Shown: positions 6,893-10,700 of the stretch, piece by piece
How the letters are laid out: every line of letters starts with the position of its first letter
Position numbering within the stretch: the stretch's first letter is position 1
Assembly (NCBI GenBank): GCA_025936275.1
Contig: JAICTR010000054.1
Location: 1-10,700, forward strand
DNA: 10,700 nucleotides
Reading direction: 5' to 3'
From: Burkholderiales bacterium
GTDB lineage: Bacteria; Pseudomonadota; Gammaproteobacteria; Burkholderiales; Usitatibacteraceae
The notes under the pieces: generated by a model
Told to the model about the DNA's origin: nothing
What the model saw: only the letters and a program-made list of their open reading frames with translations
Databases searched by the model: none
Program-made: the position numbers and the translations under genes

Positions 6893-8025
6893 GCGGCGGC
6901 GCGGCGCACCGTGGGGGTCGCCCGCGGGAGCGCGGCGATCCTGCGATAGAGCCGCAGGTAGTCGCGCGCCATGCGCTCCGCGCTGAAGCGCTCCTCGAAC
7001 GCGCGGCGGCACGCGCTGCGGTCGAGGTCGCCGAGGCGCCCGAGCGCGGACACGGCTTCCTCCTCGCTCGACACGATCCACCCGTTGCGCCCCGGCACGA
7101 TCACTTCGGGCACGGAGCCGCAGCCGAAGGCGAGCACCGGCGTGCCGCACGCCATCGCCTCGATCATCACCAGGCCGAAGGGCTCCGGCCAGTCGATGGG
7201 AAACAGCAGCGCCGCGGCGTTGCCGAGGAAATCGGCCTTGTCGCGCTCGCCGATCTCGCCCACGAACTCGACGCCGGGTCCCGAGAGCATGGGCTTCACC
7301 ACCGACTCGTAGTAGGCGAGGTCCACCTTCTCGATCTTCGCCGCGATCCTGAGCTTCATGCCGAGGCGGCGCGCGATGCGGATCGCGCGGTCGGGACGCT
7401 TCTCCGGCGAGATGCGCCCGAGGAACGCGAGGTAGCCGCCGTTGCCGGGGCCGGCGTCGAGGACTCCGCGCGGCAGGCCGTGATGCACCGTGCCGATCCA
7501 CGAAGCCCAGGGCATCGGCCGGCGCTGGGCATCGGAGATCGAGACCAGGCGCATGTCGGCGTAGCGGCGGAACAGCGGATAGAGATCGGGGATGTCGAGC
7601 CGTCCGTGCATCGTCGTGAGGCTGCGCAGGCCCGATTCGCGCACCACGGGAAAGTGCACGTAGTCGAGGTGGAAGTGCACGACGTCGAACTGGTCGGCGA
7701 GCTCCACCACGTCGTGCACCATCGCGACGTGGTGCGCGAGCGGGTCGCGGCAATCGGGATCGAGCCGCAGGCCCTGGCGCGCCATCGGCTGCAGGCGCGC
7801 GCTGGTCGCCGAATCCGCGGTCGCGAAGAGGGTCACGTCGTGCCCCATGCGCACCAGCTCCTCGGTGAGGTACGAGACCACGCGCTCGGTCCCGCCGTAG
7901 AAGCGCGGCGGCACGCTCTCGTGCAGCGGGGAGACGATGGCGATGCGTAGGGGGGCCGACGCGTCGCCGCTCTGATCGGGCAGGCTCCGGTCCAAGGGGA
8001 TGGGTGCATCGCCGGTGCGCGCCAA
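6889..8025 (-). CDS. Family 4 glycosyltransferase (GT-B fold)
   Basis: The 378-residue protein is a retaining GT-B glycosyltransferase. The N-terminal Rossmann half starts with LRIAIVSPLHESVPPRFYGG and TERVVSYLTEELVRMGHDVTLFATAD (27-71). The nucleotide-sugar half has FLGRISPEKRPDRAI (201-215) and the E-x7-E signature EPFGLVMIE (Glu281, Glu289), followed by MACGTPVLAFGCGSVPEVI. No membrane segment or signal peptide is seen, so it is probably cytoplasmic or peripheral. Donor and acceptor cannot be predicted. The first start codon in frame is TTG at 8025, without a clear ribosome site. This leaves about 26 polar residues before the first strand, and a second TTG at residue 11 is an alternative. 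The gene overlaps the debranching-enzyme gene by 4 bases, so the two probably work on the same sugar chain. Confidence 0.88.
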   Translation of the reverse strand: MARTGDAPIPLDRSLPDQSGDASAPLRIAIVSPLHESVPPRFYGGTERVVSYLTEELVRMGHDVTLFATADSATSARLQPMARQGLRLDPDCRDPLAHHVAMVHDVVELADQFDVVHFHLDYVHFPVVRESGLRSLTTMHGRLDIPDLYPLFRRYADMRLVSISDAQRRPMPWASWIGTVHHGLPRGVLDAGPGNGGYLAFLGRISPEKRPDRAIRIARRLGMKLRIAAKIEKVDLAYYESVVKPMLSGPGVEFVGEIGERDKADFLGNAAALLFPIDWPEPFGLVMIEAMACGTPVLAFGCGSVPEVIVPGRNGWIVSSEEEAVSALGRLGDLDRSACRRAFEERFSAERMARDYLRLYRRIAALPRATPTVRRAAA

Positions 8026-8042
8026 GACGGCGGCCGGTATGC

Positions 8043-8066
8043 GAAAGACAGCCGCCCGGAGGCGGC
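8043..8066 (-). terminator. Probable intrinsic terminator after purC
   Basis: On the minus strand GCCGCC and GGCGGC (8066-8061 and 8056-8051) pair around TCCG, a UNCG-type stable tetraloop closed by C-G. TGTCTTTC follows. It lies 20 bases past the purC stop and before the glycosyltransferase gene, so it would separate the glycolysis/purine genes from the sugar module. The T tail is short and interrupted, so termination may be partial. Confidence 0.5.
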
Positions 8067-8086
8067 GGTTCCGGCGCGCGCTCCGG

Positions 8087-8965
8087 TCAGCCCATGAGCC
8101 GCCGCAGCGCCTCCTGGTATTTCTCGGACGTGCGGCGGGCGACCTCGGCGGGCATGTCCGGTGCCGGGGGCTTCCTCGCGAAGCCGATCGAATCGAGCCA
8201 GTTGCGCACGTACTGCTTGTCGTAGCTCTCGGGGCTCGCGCCGACGCGCCAGGTGTCGAGCGGCCAGAAGCGCGACGAATCCGGGGTGAGCGCCTCGTCG
8301 ATGAGGTGCAGCCGGTCCTCGCGATCGAGCCCGAACTCGAACTTGGTGTCGGCGATGATGATGCCGCGCTCGAGCGCGTAGGCGGCCGCCGCCTGGTAGA
8401 GCGCGAGCGCGACGCGGCGCGCTTCCTCGGCGCGCTCGCGGCCCACGGCCTCTCCCATGCGCTCGAAGGAGATGTTCTCGTCGTGGTGGCCCGCCTCCGC
8501 CTTGGTGGCCGGCGTGAAGATGGGCTCGGGAAGCTTCGAGGCGCGCTGCAATCCGGGCGGGAGCGCGATGCCGCAGACCGTGCCGCTCGCGCTGTACTCG
8601 GCCCATCCCGAGCCTTCCAGGTAGCCGCGCACCACCGCCTCGATCGGCAGCGGCCGCATGCGCTTCACGACGACCGACCGGTCGTGGACCTGCTCGCGCT
8701 CGCCGGGTGCCACGACCGTCTGCGGATCGATGCCGGTGAGGTGGTTGGGGACGATGTGCGCGAGCTTCGCGAACCAGAAATTGGAAAGCGCGGTGAGCAC
8801 GCGTCCCTTCTCGGGAATCGGCGTCGGCAGCACCACGTCGTAGGCCGAGAGCCGGTCGGTGGTGACGATGAGGAGCTTGTCGTCGCCCACCGCGTAGATG
8901 TCGCGGACCTTCCCCCGCCCGAGGAGGGGAAGGCTCGCGATCGACGTCTCGTGCAGCGGCTTCAC
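8087..8965 (-). CDS. purC: Phosphoribosylaminoimidazole-succinocarboxamide synthase (SAICAR synthase)
   Basis: The 292-residue enzyme joins aspartate to carboxyaminoimidazole ribotide using ATP, a step of purine synthesis in the cytoplasm. Clear family motifs are GRGKVRDIY (16-24, nucleotide binding), TDRLSAYDVVLPTPIPEKG (36-54), IEAVVRGYLEGSGW (108-121, signature 1), FTPATKAEAGHHDENIS (150-166) and IIADTKFEFG (203-212, signature 2). The length of about 290 fits the longer type-1 form common in betaproteobacteria. The GTG start overlaps the aldolase stop as GTGA, with AAGGAAG 10 bases upstream (8976-8982), which points to coupled translation. In many betaproteobacteria purE and purK follow. 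Here the next gene is a glycosyltransferase. Confidence 0.96.
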   Translation of the reverse strand: MKPLHETSIASLPLLGRGKVRDIYAVGDDKLLIVTTDRLSAYDVVLPTPIPEKGRVLTALSNFWFAKLAHIVPNHLTGIDPQTVVAPGEREQVHDRSVVVKRMRPLPIEAVVRGYLEGSGWAEYSASGTVCGIALPPGLQRASKLPEPIFTPATKAEAGHHDENISFERMGEAVGRERAEEARRVALALYQAAAAYALERGIIIADTKFEFGLDREDRLHLIDEALTPDSSRFWPLDTWRVGASPESYDKQYVRNWLDSIGFARKPPAPDMPAEVARRTSEKYQEALRRLMG

Positions 8966-9990
8966 GCCGCGACCGCTTCCTTCTCGAGGCTCCTGGTCCA
9001 CTGGCCCTTCGCGGCGAGGCTGTTCATCTTCGCGCGGTGATGGAATGCCTTCTGCGCGGTGCCGACGTTCGCCGCGTTGCCGCGCCATGCCTTGAGCGCC
9101 ACCGCCTGCAGCGCGCGGCTGTAGCTGAACGTGAGCGGCCAAGGCGCGCCGCCGATGCGGTTCATGGCATCGAGGTGCGCGGTGGCGTTCTCGTCGGTTT
9201 GTCCGCCGGAGAGGAACACGACGCCGGGAAGGGCCGCGGGCACCGTGCGCTTGAGGACGCGCAGCGTCCGCTCCGCCACTTCCGCGACCGGCGCCTGGCG
9301 GGCGTTCTCCTTGCCGGAGACCACCATGCTCGCCTTGAGGATCACGTGCTCGAGCGACACGCCGTGGCGCTCGAGCGAATGGAAGAGCGCTTCGAGCGTC
9401 GCCTGGTGGACCTCTTCGCTGCGCTCCACCGTGTGGTTGCCGTCGAGCAGCACCTCGGGCTCGACGATGGGCACGATCGACGCTTCCTGGCAGATCGCCG
9501 AGTAGCGCGTGAGCGCGTGGGCGTTCGCCTCGATGCACGCGCGCGAGGGGATCCTTTCGCCGATGGTGATCACGGCGCGCCACTTGGCGAAGCGCGCGCC
9601 CATCGCGAAGTATTCCTGCATGCGCCTGGCGAGCCCGTCGAGCCCCTCGGTCACCTTCTCGCCCGGATGCAGCGCCATGTCGTGCGCGCCGCCATCGACC
9701 TTGATGCCGGGCAGGATGCCGTTCTTCTTCAGGTACTCGGCGAAGTTCACGCCGTCCTTCGTCTTCTGGCGGATCGTCTCGTCGAAGAGGATCACGCCGC
9801 TCACGTACTCCGGCAGCCCCGGCGTGGTGAAGAGCAGCTCGCGGTAGGCGCGGCGGTTCTCCTCGGTGGACTCGACGTTCACCGAGTCGAAGCGCTTCTT
9901 GCAGGTCCCCGCGCTCTCGTCGGCGGCGAGCAGGCCCTTGCCCGGCGCGACCATCGCCCGGGCGGTTTCGGTCATCAGCTTCGTGTCCAT
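8962..9990 (-). CDS. Class I fructose-bisphosphate aldolase
   Basis: The 342-residue enzyme splits fructose 1,6-bisphosphate into two triose phosphates in glycolysis, or joins them in gluconeogenesis. It uses a Schiff-base lysine rather than zinc. The active-site set is complete: LLAADES (Asp24), GIKVDGG (Lys97), ARFAKWRAV (Lys136, Arg138), IVEPEVL (Glu177, Glu179), HVILKASMV (Lys219, the Schiff-base residue) and LSGGQ (261-264). The length is close to animal-type class I aldolases. The ATG at 9990 is supported by AAGGAG 7 bases upstream (9998-10003). The gene follows pyruvate kinase by 42 bases and overlaps purC, so the three probably share a transcript. Confidence 0.95.
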   Translation of the reverse strand: MDTKLMTETARAMVAPGKGLLAADESAGTCKKRFDSVNVESTEENRRAYRELLFTTPGLPEYVSGVILFDETIRQKTKDGVNFAEYLKKNGILPGIKVDGGAHDMALHPGEKVTEGLDGLARRMQEYFAMGARFAKWRAVITIGERIPSRACIEANAHALTRYSAICQEASIVPIVEPEVLLDGNHTVERSEEVHQATLEALFHSLERHGVSLEHVILKASMVVSGKENARQAPVAEVAERTLRVLKRTVPAALPGVVFLSGGQTDENATAHLDAMNRIGGAPWPLTFSYSRALQAVALKAWRGNAANVGTAQKAFHHRAKMNSLAAKGQWTRSLEKEAVAA

Positions 9991-10017
9991 CGCATGTCTC
10001 CTTGGGGGTGCGTGGGT

Positions 10018-10032
10018 GCCGGGGGCGCCGGC
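10018..10032 (-). other. Small hairpin between pyruvate kinase and aldolase genes
   Basis: A perfect inverted repeat, GCCGG / CCGGC around five bases, begins directly after the pyruvate kinase stop and ends 14 bases before the aldolase ribosome site. No T run follows, so it is unlikely to stop transcription fully. It could set the relative amounts of the two proteins or protect an mRNA end. Confidence 0.35.
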
Positions 10033-10700
10033 TCAAACCGCTCCGCGATGCTCGCCCACCTTCACGATCTTCATCGTGTTGGTGCCGCCCGACTTGCCGA
10101 TCGGCTCGCCGATGGTGAGCACGATGATGTCGCCGGGGACGACCACGCCGTTCGCGACGAGCACCGACTCGGCCTCGGCGAGCAGCTCCTCGCGGTCGCT
10201 TCCGACGTACTTCACCATCAGCGGATAGACGTCGCGGAACAGGGTGCAGCGGTAGCGCGTGTCGGTCTGCGCGGTGAGGGCGTAGATCGGCACGCCGCAA
10301 TTCAGGCGCGACATCCAGAGCGCCGTCGAGCCCGATTCGGTGAGCGAGGCGATCGCCTTCACCTTGAGGTGATAAGCGGTGAAGAGCGCCGCCATCGCGA
10401 TCGACTGGTCGACGCGCGCGAACACGCGGTCGAGGAAATCCTGCTCGAGGTTGAGCGGCTGCGTCTGCTCGACTTCGACGCAGATGCGGTGCATTGCTTC
10501 GATCGTCTCGACGGGATACTTGCCGCTCGCAGACTCGGCCGAGAGCATCACCGCGTCGGTGCCGTCGAGCACGGCGTTCGCGACGTCGGAGACCTCGGCG
10601 CGGGTCGGGACCGGGCTCGAGATCATCGACTCCATCATCTGCGTCGCGGTGATCGTGAGCCTGTTGTGCTCGCGCGCGAGCCGGATCATCTTCTTCTGCA
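10033..10700 (-). CDS. pyk: Pyruvate kinase, C-terminal part (partial)
   Basis: The frame runs off the window end, and about 222 C-terminal codons are visible. The enzyme converts phosphoenolpyruvate and ADP to pyruvate and ATP, the last step of glycolysis. The piece starts QKKMIRLAREHNRLTITATQ, followed by MMESMI, the end of the TIM-barrel domain. Next come the conserved SDVANAVLDGTDAVMLSAES and ASGKYPVE. The C-terminal regulatory domain begins after about residue 90 of the piece, with IASLTESGSTALWMSRLN and VVVPGDIIVLTIGEPIGKSG (read in pieces). ATQMMESMI and QKKMI are closer to the PykA form than to PykF. The usual ETA before GKYP reads ESAS, a mild variation. It is the most upstream visible gene of the pyk-aldolase-purC run. 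Confidence 0.95.
   Translation of the reverse strand, partial: QKKMIRLAREHNRLTITATQMMESMISSPVPTRAEVSDVANAVLDGTDAVMLSAESASGKYPVETIEAMHRICVEVEQTQPLNLEQDFLDRVFARVDQSIAMAALFTAYHLKVKAIASLTESGSTALWMSRLNCGVPIYALTAQTDTRYRCTLFRDVYPLMVKYVGSDREELLAEAESVLVANGVVVPGDIIVLTIGEPIGKSGGTNTMKIVKVGEHRGAV

Noticed and set aside
4745..6949. A very long plus-strand open frame (734 codons) opposite the debranching-enzyme gene
   Set aside because: It is a shadow of GC-rich codons. It is rich in Arg, Ala, His and Val without any family motif, whereas the minus-strand frame shows full enzyme motifs.
6823..9040. Long plus-strand frames at 6823-7950 and 8000-9040
   Set aside because: Both are antisense to well-identified genes (the glycosyltransferase and purC) and show typical GC-shadow composition.

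Overview
The window is GC-rich chromosomal DNA packed with ordinary genes. It is most likely from a betaproteobacterium. The evidence is the strong G/C third-position bias and the order small coiled-coil gene - zapA - 6S RNA - EVE-domain gene. A PykA-type pyruvate kinase, a class I aldolase and a type-1 SAICAR synthase stand side by side, which fits the same group. The genus cannot be told from the sequence. I see no insertion sequence, phage gene, CRISPR array, tRNA or rRNA.

Layout. Bases 1-131 hold the last 42 codons of an unrecognised plus-strand gene. It runs 7 bp into the 3' end of a minus-strand TonB-dependent receptor of the BtuB (vitamin B12) type, at 125-2002. Upstream of the receptor lie a clear cobalamin riboswitch (about 2072-2219) and a sigma70-like promoter (2226-2253), so B12 probably represses its own uptake. 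A plus-strand cell-division block starts from the same intergenic region: a 66-residue coiled-coil protein (2322-2522), zapA (2519-2848), 6S RNA (about 2879-3060) and an EVE-domain protein (3053-3547). The EVE start codon lies inside the closing stem of the 6S RNA.

From 3549 to the window end every gene is on the minus strand. In order of transcription these are pyruvate kinase (partial, 10033-10700), class I fructose-bisphosphate aldolase (8962-9990) and SAICAR synthase purC (8087-8965, 4-bp overlap with the aldolase). A probable terminator (8043-8066) follows. Then come a family 4 glycosyltransferase (6889-8025), a glycogen-debranching-like amylo-alpha-1,6-glucosidase (4715-6892, 4-bp overlap with the transferase) and an ArgE/DapE-type M20 peptidase (3549-4682).

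How the parts work together. Pyruvate kinase and aldolase form a glycolysis pair, with a purine gene coupled behind them. The glycosyltransferase and debranching enzyme look like a two-gene glycoside synthesis and trimming module whose substrate cannot be read from the sequence. The plus-strand block joins division-ring assembly (ZapA) to growth-phase control of RNA polymerase (6S RNA). No clearly new multi-gene system is visible. The most interesting points are the 6S/EVE overlap, a possible leaderless start for the coiled-coil gene, possible masking of the receptor's ribosome site by the riboswitch, and the orphan glycosyltransferase/debranching pair.
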